A stretch of 64,000 bases of DNA from Shewanella sp. KX20019 (lineage in GTDB: Bacteria > Pseudomonadota > Gammaproteobacteria > Enterobacterales > Shewanellaceae). Made by a program: the position numbers and the translations under genes. Where the stretch lies: contig NZ_CP068437.1 in assembly GCF_016757755.1 (NCBI RefSeq), positions 2,232,001 to 2,296,000 of the forward strand, written 5' to 3'. Every line of letters begins with the position of its first letter. Within the stretch, counting starts at the first letter, position 1. Of the stretch, positions 27,046-35,458 are shown piece after piece. The notes beneath the pieces are model-generated. The model was not told where the DNA came from, made no database searches, and was given only the letters and a program-made list of their open reading frames with translations.

Positions 27046-28225
27046 CCAAAACCGACTGCTCATTGGGGTGTCTGAGCCTGCAGAGTATCGACAGCTTATT
27101 AAAGTGCTAGGTCGAGGTAAAAAAGGTTCTCGGTCATTAACCTTAATTGAAAGCTTTCAATTAGTACGAGGTTTTTACGACAAGATAGGCACTGTGACGC
27201 AGCTTAGCGTGGCCTTAATGTTGATGCGAGTAAAAGGAGAGGTGGCAGCAGAGGTCGCGGGCGTGGCACTTGCACTGCGTTCAACTATAGATAGCCAATG
27301 GCAGCAACTGGAGGTCGATATTGACTGGCCTTGCTATGGAGCAAAGCGGGATCAGCTTCCCTACTTGCTACTTAGCGCCAAACTGTTGGCAGAAAAAGGT
27401 TATCGGATCTTACTGCATGGCGACAATCGGGTACTTCCTCATCGGCAACACGTTGCGCACTTCATTGACGCGCTAGGGATAGTCAGTGTTTCTACAGTGG
27501 CTGAAGCGCAAGTCGCGTTAACATCATCTAGGATCTGTTACGTCAATGCTGATGCATTCTCACCCCTAGTCAGCTCATTTACCGATATTCAGCAAGAGAT
27601 AGGCCTAAGGAGTCTTTTTCAAAGCGCTATCCGCTGTATAAACCCGACAAATGCCAGTCTTAGCCTCAGAAGTTTTTTTCATCCAGGTTTAGATAAGATC
27701 CATATAAACTTGGCAAGGATGATGGCTGAAAATGATCCAAGCTTAGGTAAAACGACGGTGGCGATATTTAAAGGTTATCAAGGAGAGTGTGAGTTAAACC
27801 CGAGATCGAGCACGAGCATCCATGTGGTAAAGCGCGACGGACTTAACCAAATGAATCTTCCAACTCAGCTCAATGCATTAATCGGCAGTAAGGCGCAAGA
27901 GGAGGAACTTCAAGCGCAGTGGTTAACAGCGCTTTGGCATGGTGAGGCGGAAAATGGAAACATCTTTCGTTATTCAACCGAATTCCTTAGGGCGTACAGC
28001 GCTGTGATCACCAATACAGCGGTACTACTGATGTTAACAGACTCCTCCCTCAGTATTGATAGCGCTAATACGTTGGCGGCTGAATATTGGATGAGCCGAA
28101 GTACCTATCCCGTTGCTGATGACACTCACTTTCCCTGCGACGCGAACCCTGTTGCTTCTAAACCACTGCAGCGCGGTGTTGTTACTTATACGGAGGTGGG
28201 CAATGCGCATACTGACTCTGTTTGA
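27038..28225 (+). CDS. TrpD2/YbiB-like protein (anthranilate phosphoribosyltransferase fold)
   Basis: This belongs to glycosyltransferase family 3, close to TrpD2/YbiB rather than true TrpD. LHGDNRVLPHRQ replaces the TrpD KHGNR motif, and GLRSLFQSAIRCINPTNAS matches the R-T-x-FN-x-GPL-NP region. The glycine-rich GTGGD phosphoribosyl site is not visible, so true TrpD activity is unlikely. YbiB of E. coli binds nucleic acids. I chose ATG 27038 (MDNQNRLLIG), giving 395 aa and an ATGGATAA overlap with the SUMT stop; a longer frame from 26927 would overlap SUMT by 119 bp. Its place in a nitrate operon suggests a regulatory job, which is inference. Confidence 0.82.
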   Translation: MDNQNRLLIGVSEPAEYRQLIKVLGRGKKGSRSLTLIESFQLVRGFYDKIGTVTQLSVALMLMRVKGEVAAEVAGVALALRSTIDSQWQQLEVDIDWPCYGAKRDQLPYLLLSAKLLAEKGYRILLHGDNRVLPHRQHVAHFIDALGIVSVSTVAEAQVALTSSRICYVNADAFSPLVSSFTDIQQEIGLRSLFQSAIRCINPTNASLSLRSFFHPGLDKIHINLARMMAENDPSLGKTTVAIFKGYQGECELNPRSSTSIHVVKRDGLNQMNLPTQLNALIGSKAQEEELQAQWLTALWHGEAENGNIFRYSTEFLRAYSAVITNTAVLLMLTDSSLSIDSANTLAAEYWMSRSTYPVADDTHFPCDANPVASKPLQRGVVTYTEVGNAHTDSV

Positions 28226-28754
28226 ATTTACTGACTATGAGCCATTATTAAACCAGGTTACTAAGTGCAATTTTGAGCTCGTAAAACTTGATTCACTATC
28301 GGCATTTGAACGTTTTTCGTTAAAAACAGACAGCGATATTGTACTGCTTTGCGTTGAGTCAATTACCGCAATCCACGTCAAATTCATTGAACGGTTAATG
28401 CAGTTTGCACCGTTACCGCTCATCATTACCTCAAAGAGTGCAGAGCGCTTGGACATCGCAGCGTTATTGCATTGTGGGCGGGTGACCTATATACCACAGC
28501 AATTTGATTTTGAACGTCTCGATAATATTATACAGTTGGCACTCATACGTTTTACCACGGCAACTCAACTGCTCAGTAAACTGGCGGAACTTGAGCAATG
28601 CCTACAGGATCAAAAGTTAGTTGATATCGCCAAGCAACAGCTGCAACAATCTGGCTTATCCGAAAGCGATGCACACACAGCGCTGCAACAGCAAGCGATG
28701 AGCAGTGGTAGGAGTTTGGCCAGCATCGCGGCCATTCTTTGTCATAACAGATGA
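28203..28754 (+). CDS. nasT: ANTAR-domain response regulator (NasT-like antiterminator)
   Basis: The 183-aa protein has an N-terminal degenerate receiver fold (MRILTLFEFTDYEPLL...) and a C-terminal ANTAR RNA-binding domain with coiled-coil lead-in. The pattern LVDIAKQQLQQSGLSESDAHTALQQQAM...SIAAIL fits the family consensus. NasT/NasR proteins bind leader RNA and prevent termination upstream of nitrate and nitrite reductase genes. The start at 28203 is supported by GGAGGTG eight bases upstream; it overlaps the TrpD2-like gene by 23 bp. Its probable target, a leader with a terminator, lies in the next intergenic region, in front of nirB. No NasS sensor gene is seen. Confidence 0.88.
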   Translation: MRILTLFEFTDYEPLLNQVTKCNFELVKLDSLSAFERFSLKTDSDIVLLCVESITAIHVKFIERLMQFAPLPLIITSKSAERLDIAALLHCGRVTYIPQQFDFERLDNIIQLALIRFTTATQLLSKLAELEQCLQDQKLVDIAKQQLQQSGLSESDAHTALQQQAMSSGRSLASIAAILCHNR

Positions 28755-28761
28755 GTTCGCC

Positions 28762-28806
28762 CAATTGCACCCAAATAATCACTAGGTGACCACAATGGTG
28801 CAATTG
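28762..28806. promoter_or_regulatory. Perfect 10-bp inverted repeat upstream of nirB
   Basis: CAATTGCACC (28762-28771) and GGTGCAATTG (28797-28806) are perfect complements 25 bases apart. GCACC/GGTGC are NtrC half-sites, and the repeat lies about 100 bp upstream of the -24 element, an enhancer position. It could instead form a weak hairpin just after nasT. Confidence 0.45.
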
Positions 28807-28907
28807 CTCCGTTTAGTCTATTTATATTTCGCTATTATTGCTTTACCTTGAATGACTTTGTTGTTTATTAACAATGTCTTATTGGATATTTTGAATTCAA
28901 TGTAGAT

Positions 28908-28923
28908 TGGCATATTCTCTGCA
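28908..28923 (+). promoter_or_regulatory. Candidate sigma-54 (RpoN) promoter of the nirB operon
   Basis: TGGCATATTCTCTGCA has exact GG-N10-GC spacing and 9 to 10 matches to TGGCAC-N5-TTGCA. It predicts transcription from about 28934, leaving a leader of about 125 nt before nirB. Confidence 0.75.
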
Positions 28924-28976
28924 ATATAGAAAGAGAAGAGAGCAATCGGTTTAGATAACTAACAATTTAAATTTTT

Positions 28977-29019
28977 TGGCAAAGGCGCCATCTCCTGCAA
29001 AGGAGATAGGCGCCTTTTT
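28977..29019 (+). promoter_or_regulatory. nirB leader attenuator: terminator with overlapping ANTAR-type hairpin
   Basis: A strong terminator stem AAAGGCGCC(A)TCTCC / GGAGAT(A)GGCGCCTTT with loop TGCAAA and a T5 run spans 28981-29019, in the leader and 42 bp before the nirB ATG. Overlapping its 5' arm is TGGC-AAAGGC-GCCA (28977-28990), a 4-bp stem with a six-base loop carrying A at position 1 and G at position 4, the loop rule for ANTAR targets. The two structures are mutually exclusive. I did not find an equally clear first hairpin upstream. Confidence 0.7.
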
Positions 29020-29060
29020 GCTGGCAAAAAAACCAGTGTGGATAGCGAGAGGGGCGATAC

Positions 29061-31676
29061 ATGAAAACAAGTAAACCCAAGTTGGTCGTTGTGGGAAACG
29101 GCATGGTTGGCCACCATTTTGTAGAGCAGTTATGTGAACAGCAGCTGAGCCAGCATTATGATGTGGAGGTCTTTGGGGCCGAAAATATCCCTGCATACGA
29201 CAGAGTACAGCTATCAAAATACTTTGCCAGCAGCAGTGCTGATGAACTGATGTTAACCACGCAAGCAGACTATGCAGCGAAAGGTGTCGAACTGCATTTG
29301 GGGCAGCAGGTTTCTCATATTGATACTGCTAATAAGCGGCTAACGGCGAATGGCCAGCAGATCCAGTATGACAAACTCGTATTGGCCACAGGATCCTATC
29401 CGTTTGTACCACCCATAAAAGGCAATGATCGTCGTGACTGTATGGTCTATCGCACCATTGAAGATTTAGAGGCGATTGAACAAGCTGCGCTCAATGCGAG
29501 CTCTGGGGTTGTGATCGGCGGCGGATTACTCGGGCTTGAGGCGGCAAATGCATTGAGTGCCTTAGGTCTAGAGACTCATGTGGTTGAATTTGCACCACAG
29601 CTGATGTCCGTGCAGTTAAATGACAAAGGCGGTGAGCTACTAAAGCAAAAAATACAAGCGCTAGGGCTTGGCGTGCATTTAAGCAAGGCCACTCAAGAGA
29701 TAGTCGATGGGGAAAGTGCCCAGCATCGGCTAAATTTTAGCGATGGCAGCTTTTTAGAAACTGACATGATTGTCTTTTCGGCAGGTATTCGTCCGCAAGA
29801 TACATTGGCAAGAACCAGTGATATCGGTATTGGTGAACGGGGTGGGATCGTGATTGACGATAACTGCCAGACATCTGCTAAAGATGTTTATGCGATAGGG
29901 GAATGTGCCTTATGGCAGCAAAAGATATTCGGCTTAGTTGCGCCGGGATACCAAATGGCAAAAGTAGCCTTGTCACAAATTGCTCTGCAGGTGCCTGAGC
30001 GAGTGGAGGCTCCTTTGACATTTACCGGAGCTGACATGAGCACTAAGTTAAAGTTACTTGGGGTCGATGTCGCCTCTATTGGTGAGAGTCGAGGTTTTGC
30101 AGGGGCACAATATGTTGAATTGAGTGACCTGCAAGCCGGGGTCTACAAAAAGCTATGGCTTGATGAAACGGGGCTTTATCTTCGCGGCGCTGTCCTTGTG
30201 GGTAATGTCGATGAGTACAGCCATTTATTGAGTCAGTACTTGTCAGGCGATGTGCTTGAAGAGCCAGCGGTAACCCTATTGTTGACCGATGAGTCAGCAC
30301 CTTTAACACTAAAAGATAACGCCATAGTGTGTTCCTGCCATCAGGTGACTAAAGCCGATATTGTTGAGCAGGTGATCGCTGGTAATCATCAACTTGCTGA
30401 AATTAAGAGTTGTACTAAAGCGGCTTCAGGTTGTGGTGGTTGTTCGGCACTAGTACAACAGATCATTGATGACACTATGCAGGCCCAAGGCTTAGACACT
30501 GAATCTGGGATCTGTTGTCACTTCGAGCATGACCGCCAGGCATTATTCCACCTGTGTCAGGTTGAAAATATAAAAGATTTTGAACACTTATATCAGCGCC
30601 ATGCTAAAACGAATGCCTCGCCATTGGGACTTGGGTGTGATATCTGCAAACCCGTTGCAGCATCTATCTTTGCCACGCTAGAAAACCAATATGTGCTTAA
30701 TGAAGAGCATGTCGCTCTGCAAGACAGTAACGACGCCTATCTCGGTAATCTACAAAAAGATGGTAGCTACTCAGTGGTGCCAAGAGTTGCGGGCGGAGAG
30801 ATCACCCCTGACAAATTAATAGCTATGGGGAAAATAGCTAAACGATATGACCTTTATACCAAGATAACCGGTGGCCAACGTATCGATATGTTTGGCGCAC
30901 AACTTTCAGATCTGCCGGAAATTTGGTCCGAACTAATAGCTGAAGGATTCGAGACCGGGCATGCTTATGGTAAGTCACTACGGACGGTTAAATCATGTGT
31001 TGGCAACAGTTGGTGTCGTTATGGCGTGCAAGACTCGGTTGGTTTAGCCATTGCATTAGAGCATCGGTATAAGGGGCTGCGTTCGCCGCACAAGATCAAG
31101 TTTGCAGTGTCGGGTTGCACAAGAGAGTGCGCCGAAGCGCAAAGCAAAGATATTGGAATTATTGCAACCGAAAAAGGCTGGAATCTGTTTGTGTGCGGAA
31201 ATGGCGGTATGCGACCAAGGCATGGCGATCTATTTGCCACAGATCTGTCCACTGAACTGTTAGTTCAGTACATCGATCGCATTTTAATGTTCTACAGCAA
31301 AACGGCAGCGCGCTTACAACGAACGTCGGTGTGGATGGAATCACTCGCGGGTGGGCTTGAGTATTTGCAGTCAGTGATTATTGATGATGCATTGGGCGTT
31401 AATCACGAGTTAGAGCAGCAGATGGATAAAGTTGTCGCCAATTATCAGTGCGAATGGAAAACCAGCTTAGAAGATAAGGCCTTTTTACAGCGTTTTAGTG
31501 AGTTTGTGAATCCAGAATTTGCCCCTGCTAGCACGCAAAATCAGTATCAGTATCAACGTGAGCAAAAGTTTCCCATAGCGTCTGATATGCAGACGTTTAT
31601 CGAGGTAAGTCGCAGTAAATCAGTAGTAGGGGATATTGCTATCACCCTGCTAGATGAAGAGGAGGTGTTGGTATGA
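29061..31676 (+). CDS. nirB: Assimilatory nitrite reductase [NAD(P)H], large subunit
   Basis: NirB reduces nitrite to ammonium in the cytoplasm, using NAD(P)H via FAD, Fe-S and sirohaem. It is 871 aa. Residues 1-300 are an FAD/NAD oxidoreductase (VVVGNGMVGHHFVEQL, ATGSYPFVPPI, VIGGGLLGLEAA, YAIGECALW). A BFD-like 2Fe-2S domain follows (CSCHQVTKADIVEQV ... CTKAASGCGGC). The nitrite/sulfite reductase domains end with the sirohaem/4Fe-4S ligands SCVGNSWC and SGCTREC. GAGAGGGG precedes the ATG. It overlaps nirD by four bases (ATGA). Confidence 0.97.
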   Translation: MKTSKPKLVVVGNGMVGHHFVEQLCEQQLSQHYDVEVFGAENIPAYDRVQLSKYFASSSADELMLTTQADYAAKGVELHLGQQVSHIDTANKRLTANGQQIQYDKLVLATGSYPFVPPIKGNDRRDCMVYRTIEDLEAIEQAALNASSGVVIGGGLLGLEAANALSALGLETHVVEFAPQLMSVQLNDKGGELLKQKIQALGLGVHLSKATQEIVDGESAQHRLNFSDGSFLETDMIVFSAGIRPQDTLARTSDIGIGERGGIVIDDNCQTSAKDVYAIGECALWQQKIFGLVAPGYQMAKVALSQIALQVPERVEAPLTFTGADMSTKLKLLGVDVASIGESRGFAGAQYVELSDLQAGVYKKLWLDETGLYLRGAVLVGNVDEYSHLLSQYLSGDVLEEPAVTLLLTDESAPLTLKDNAIVCSCHQVTKADIVEQVIAGNHQLAEIKSCTKAASGCGGCSALVQQIIDDTMQAQGLDTESGICCHFEHDRQALFHLCQVENIKDFEHLYQRHAKTNASPLGLGCDICKPVAASIFATLENQYVLNEEHVALQDSNDAYLGNLQKDGSYSVVPRVAGGEITPDKLIAMGKIAKRYDLYTKITGGQRIDMFGAQLSDLPEIWSELIAEGFETGHAYGKSLRTVKSCVGNSWCRYGVQDSVGLAIALEHRYKGLRSPHKIKFAVSGCTRECAEAQSKDIGIIATEKGWNLFVCGNGGMRPRHGDLFATDLSTELLVQYIDRILMFYSKTAARLQRTSVWMESLAGGLEYLQSVIIDDALGVNHELEQQMDKVVANYQCEWKTSLEDKAFLQRFSEFVNPEFAPASTQNQYQYQREQKFPIASDMQTFIEVSRSKSVVGDIAITLLDEEEVLV

Positions 31677-31999
31677 GTTGGGTCAGTATTTGTGAAGAGT
31701 CGCTGTTACCAGCAAAAAGAGGTGTCGCAGCATGGGTTGCAGGTAGAGCCGTCGCGGTATTTAACTTAGGAGAGGCCGGAATATTTGCGATCGATAATAT
31801 TGACCCTGCGACGGGGGTTAGCGTGCTTTCTCGAGGGCTATTGTGTGAGCTCAATAATGAGCTGTACGTTGCCTCACCCATCCATAAACAACACTACAGC
31901 TTAACAACGGGTCAGTGCTTGGAAAATGAATCACTTAGTGTTGATGTTTTTGAAGTCAAGTGTCAGTCAGGCAACGTTCTGGCTCGTGCATTAGCTTAA
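31673..31999 (+). CDS. nirD: Nitrite reductase, small subunit
   Basis: This is the 108-aa partner of NirB, with the Rieske-like fold of the NirD family. As usual for NirD, the Cys-His pairs that would bind a 2Fe-2S cluster are absent; the positions read SRGLLCEL and ASPIHKQHYSL. AVFNLGEAGIFAIDNIDP is the conserved strand region. It is coupled to nirB through an ATGA overlap and is followed 14 bp later by the transporter gene. Confidence 0.93.
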   Translation: MSWVSICEESLLPAKRGVAAWVAGRAVAVFNLGEAGIFAIDNIDPATGVSVLSRGLLCELNNELYVASPIHKQHYSLTTGQCLENESLSVDVFEVKCQSGNVLARALA

Positions 32000-32013
32000 G
32001 GAGGAGTGCTTCG

Positions 32014-33498
32014 ATGATGGATAATAAAAGTATGAGTCAGGACCGTTTTAATCTATTTTCATTTTCTGGAAAAATGAAAGTGATGCACCTCAGTTGGATG
32101 GCATTTTTTATTACCTTCATGGTGTGGTTTAATGCGGCGCCTTTGCTCAGTGTGATTGCTGAGAGTATTGGACTAACACATTCGCAAATCAAGACACTGC
32201 TTATTCTCAATGTCGCCTTAACGATTCCTGCTCGGGTATTGATAGGGATGGTGACCGATAAGTATGGTCCAAGATTAGTCTACTCCTTGCTACTTGGTTT
32301 TTGTGCAATTCCTTGCTTTATGTTTGCCTTGGGAACCACCTTCGAGCAGCTGGCATTGGCGCGTTTTCTACTCGGGTTTATTGGCGCTGGTTTCGTCGTC
32401 GGTATTCGTATCGTAAGTGAATGGTTTCCTGCAAAGGAGCTGGGCACGGCTGAAGGCATATACGGTGGATGGGGTAATTTTGGCTCCGCGGCCGCAGCCT
32501 TCACGTTACCTGCAGTAGCGCTAGCATTTGGTGGTGATGATGGATGGCGTTATGCCATCGGCCTTACAGGACTATTGAGCTTAGGTTTTTCGTTTATCTA
32601 CTACTTCAATGTGACTGACACACCCAAAGGCTCAACTTATTTTAGGCCCAAAAAAGCGGGCGCCCTTGAAGTCACCAGTAAAGGCGATTTTGCATTATTG
32701 CTTATTATGAAGCTGCCTATGTATGCCACATTAGCATTGCTGGCTTGGAAGTTGTCACCAGCGGGGGTGGCGATGTTTAGTGAACAAGTTGTCAATGGCA
32801 TATACTTATTACTGGTTATCATCTTTATCATCGATGTGTATCAAACCTATCAAGTTAATAAGCAGGTCTTTACGGGCACGATCCCTCAGTTTGAACGTTA
32901 TGAGTTTAAGCAAGTTGCAGTGCTTAACGTATTGTACTTTTCAACGTTTGGCTCCGAATTGGCGGTAGTTTCTATGTTGCCGCTGTATTTTGCTGAGACA
33001 TTCGAGTTAGGTCTTGCGCAGGCGGGACTAGTTGCATCGTCATACGCCTTTATGAACTTGATGTCTCGTCCCGGAGGGGGCTGGCTTAGTGACCGTTTCG
33101 GTCGTAAATCAACATTATTGATCCTGACCGCAGGACTGGCGATTGGCTACTTCGGTGTCGCGCAAATTGATGGTACTTGGGCATTACCTCTAGCCATAGT
33201 TGTGGTGATGGCGTGCTCGTTTTTTGTTCAAGGTGGTGAGGGGGCTGTTTTTGCTGCTGTGCCATTGATTAAACGCCGTTTGACGGGGCAGATAGCCGGA
33301 ATGACTGGGGCTTACGGTAATGTTGGTGCAGTGTTTTTTTTAACCGTTTACTCCATGGTATCGACGCAAACTTTCTTCTACGTTATTGCGATAAGTGCAC
33401 TGTTTGGCTTTTTTACCGTGTTCTTGATGACGGAGCCGAAAGGGCATATGGCAGAAGTGAATGAGAAAGGTGAAGTCACTTTGATCAGCGTAAATTAA
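32014..33498 (+). CDS. Nitrate/nitrite transporter (NNP family, NarK/NasA-like MFS)
   Basis: This is a 494-aa inner-membrane major facilitator protein for nitrate uptake. It begins after a short cytoplasmic tail, with LSWMAFFITFMVWFNAAPL as helix 1. Family signatures are RVLIGMVTDKYGPR between helices 2 and 3, the nitrate signature region GGWGNFGSAAAAF near helix 5, and GAYGNVGAVFFLTVYS, its counterpart in helix 11. I chose ATG 32014 because AAGGAGGAG lies 7-15 bases upstream; a frame from 31960 would run into nirD. It supplies the substrate for NasA and NirBD. Confidence 0.95.
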   Translation: MMDNKSMSQDRFNLFSFSGKMKVMHLSWMAFFITFMVWFNAAPLLSVIAESIGLTHSQIKTLLILNVALTIPARVLIGMVTDKYGPRLVYSLLLGFCAIPCFMFALGTTFEQLALARFLLGFIGAGFVVGIRIVSEWFPAKELGTAEGIYGGWGNFGSAAAAFTLPAVALAFGGDDGWRYAIGLTGLLSLGFSFIYYFNVTDTPKGSTYFRPKKAGALEVTSKGDFALLLIMKLPMYATLALLAWKLSPAGVAMFSEQVVNGIYLLLVIIFIIDVYQTYQVNKQVFTGTIPQFERYEFKQVAVLNVLYFSTFGSELAVVSMLPLYFAETFELGLAQAGLVASSYAFMNLMSRPGGGWLSDRFGRKSTLLILTAGLAIGYFGVAQIDGTWALPLAIVVVMACSFFVQGGEGAVFAAVPLIKRRLTGQIAGMTGAYGNVGAVFFLTVYSMVSTQTFFYVIAISALFGFFTVFLMTEPKGHMAEVNEKGEVTLISVN

Positions 33499-33513
33499 CG
33501 GAGTTTACCGAGT

Positions 33514-35379
33514 ATGGCTGAATCGGTTGCAGTTAACACTGAACTTAACAATCCAACCAAGCTTTCAACTGACGGCACATCTAATGGATACTGTTCAATA
33601 GATGACGCTATTGCGTCTTTAAAGCCGGTTAACGGGTTAGTGATTGCTGCGGGTCAGTATTCCGATAAAGGCGTTAAAACGGCTAACGAAGATGCCATTG
33701 GGATCCGTATACCGAGCGGACTTATGCTAACGACCAAAGGCGCTGTTGCAGCCATTAGTGATGGCGTGAGTACCGCAGAAAGTGGCGCCGCAGCGTCGGC
33801 GATTAGTGTGAGTAACTTTCTAGCCGATTATTACTCAACGCCGGATCTTTGGTCGGTAGAGAAGTCGAGCACTCAAGTATTAACGGCTCTTAATCGCTGG
33901 CTCTATGGTTTAGGACAAGATTATCGTGATGCGAGGCGGGGTTATGTATGTACCTTTAGCGCCTTGGTTTTTAAGTCCTGTCATCTGCATATGTTTCATG
34001 TTGGGGATTCAAGAGTGTACCGCTATCGAAACGGTACGCTTGATAAGCTTAGCCACGATCACACCAGCCTTGTGGGACAAAATCAGCAATATCTGGTTCG
34101 CGCTATGGGGCTCGATGTTAATGTGGATGTGGATTACAGAATGCTAACGGTTGCCAAAGGCGATCTGTATTTTCTCAGCACCGATGGCGTGCATGATGTT
34201 ATCACCGACCTTGAGATTAGGTCGAGATTGCAGCAGCTCTGGCAACACCATGCTAATGAGGCAACGAGTAATGGCTTTTCTGACAAAGAGTGCGACGCAT
34301 TTTGTACAGCAATGGTAGAGCTGGCACTGATGCGTGGTTCGCAAGATAACGCCAGTTGTCAGTTATTATATATCGAGGCACTGCCGGATAAGAATATTGA
34401 TGAGGTATATCAAAGTCTATCAAACTTGCCATTTCCGCCACCGCTCAATATCGGCATGATGCTAGATGGATACAAGGTAGTCGATACATTACACCAAAGC
34501 CAAAGAAGCCAAGTCTATTTAGTCAAAAATGAACAAGATAGTCTGATGTGTATGAAAACACCTTCGGTCAATTATCTAGATGATGCAGCATACATTGAAC
34601 GTTTCTTGTTAGAAAGCTGGATAGGCAGGCGTATTAATAGCCCCAATGTAGTGTCGATACTCGATCGTGACAGAGAAAAGTCTGCGCTCTATTATTTAAC
34701 TGAATATCTTCCAGGTCATTCAATTAGTCAGTGGATAAAACACAATCCAAGCCCCGATGTACAACAGGTTTTAGGGCTATTAAAACAGCTAGAGGCTGGA
34801 GTTCGCGCATTTCATCGCAAAGAAACGCTGCACCAAGACCTAAAACCAGACAATTTAATCATAACCAATGATGGCAGGATGAAGATCATCGATTTTGGTT
34901 CCTGTTACATCAAGGGGATCGCTGAAATAACAACTCCTTTGCAGCGAGACAAAATATTGGGTACGGCTGAATATTCGGCGCCAGAGAGTATATTGGGCTA
35001 CCAAGTGACACAAAAAGCGGATCTGTACTCGATTGCGGTTATTGCATTTGAGATGCTAACAGGACAGCTTCCCTTTGGCGGAAAGCAGCAGTACTGCAAA
35101 ACAAAGCAGGATTTTTTAAAGCTGCAATATATTCCCAGTTATGAGATCAACCCGCTGGTACCCATTTGGATGGATAAAGCCCTTAAAAAGGCGCTTAGTA
35201 CAGCACCTGAGCAGCGTCAAGCAGATAGCAGTGAATGGTTATTTGAGATGACACAACCGGTAAAACAGTGGCAAGAATCAGTGGTGAAAGCCCCTCTAAT
35301 TGATACTCAGCCACTGCTTTTTTGGCAATGTTTAACGGTGGCTTTTGCGCTGCTGGCTTTATTACTTGTACTATTTTAA
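33514..35379 (+). CDS. PP2C phosphatase / serine-threonine kinase fusion, membrane anchored
   Basis: One 621-aa chain carries two opposed activities. Residues about 45-290 are a PP2C-type phosphatase with metal-binding aspartates in TANEDAIG, AISDGVS, HVGDSRVYRYRNG, STDGVHDV and SQDNAS. Residues about 325-585 are a Hanks-type kinase with MKTPS (ATP lysine), HQDLKPDNLII (catalytic loop), IIDFGSCY (DFG) and GTAEYSAPE. The glycine loop is degenerate (LHQSQRSQVYLV). The last 20 residues form one membrane helix (LLFWQCLTVAFALLALLLVLF region), so the enzyme faces the cytoplasm from a C-terminal anchor. It is last in the nirBD-transporter unit; similar fusions sit in nas operons of Pseudomonas. Its target is unknown. 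Confidence 0.93.
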   Translation: MAESVAVNTELNNPTKLSTDGTSNGYCSIDDAIASLKPVNGLVIAAGQYSDKGVKTANEDAIGIRIPSGLMLTTKGAVAAISDGVSTAESGAAASAISVSNFLADYYSTPDLWSVEKSSTQVLTALNRWLYGLGQDYRDARRGYVCTFSALVFKSCHLHMFHVGDSRVYRYRNGTLDKLSHDHTSLVGQNQQYLVRAMGLDVNVDVDYRMLTVAKGDLYFLSTDGVHDVITDLEIRSRLQQLWQHHANEATSNGFSDKECDAFCTAMVELALMRGSQDNASCQLLYIEALPDKNIDEVYQSLSNLPFPPPLNIGMMLDGYKVVDTLHQSQRSQVYLVKNEQDSLMCMKTPSVNYLDDAAYIERFLLESWIGRRINSPNVVSILDRDREKSALYYLTEYLPGHSISQWIKHNPSPDVQQVLGLLKQLEAGVRAFHRKETLHQDLKPDNLIITNDGRMKIIDFGSCYIKGIAEITTPLQRDKILGTAEYSAPESILGYQVTQKADLYSIAVIAFEMLTGQLPFGGKQQYCKTKQDFLKLQYIPSYEINPLVPIWMDKALKKALSTAPEQRQADSSEWLFEMTQPVKQWQESVVKAPLIDTQPLLFWQCLTVAFALLALLLVLF

Positions 35380-35458
35380 TGTTGATTATTATGACGTTGT
35401 AGTTGGCTGAGACTTGATATACTGTTGAATAAATAAACATCTCAAAGGACGGAGATCG

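Noticed and set aside
27038..28225. True anthranilate phosphoribosyltransferase (trpD)
   Set aside because: The phosphoribosyl-binding glycine loop is not visible and no trp genes are nearby.
28934..28976. First hairpin of a canonical ANTAR two-hairpin target
   Set aside because: The best fold (GTTTAG/CTAAC) has a four-base loop without the A1/G4 pattern.
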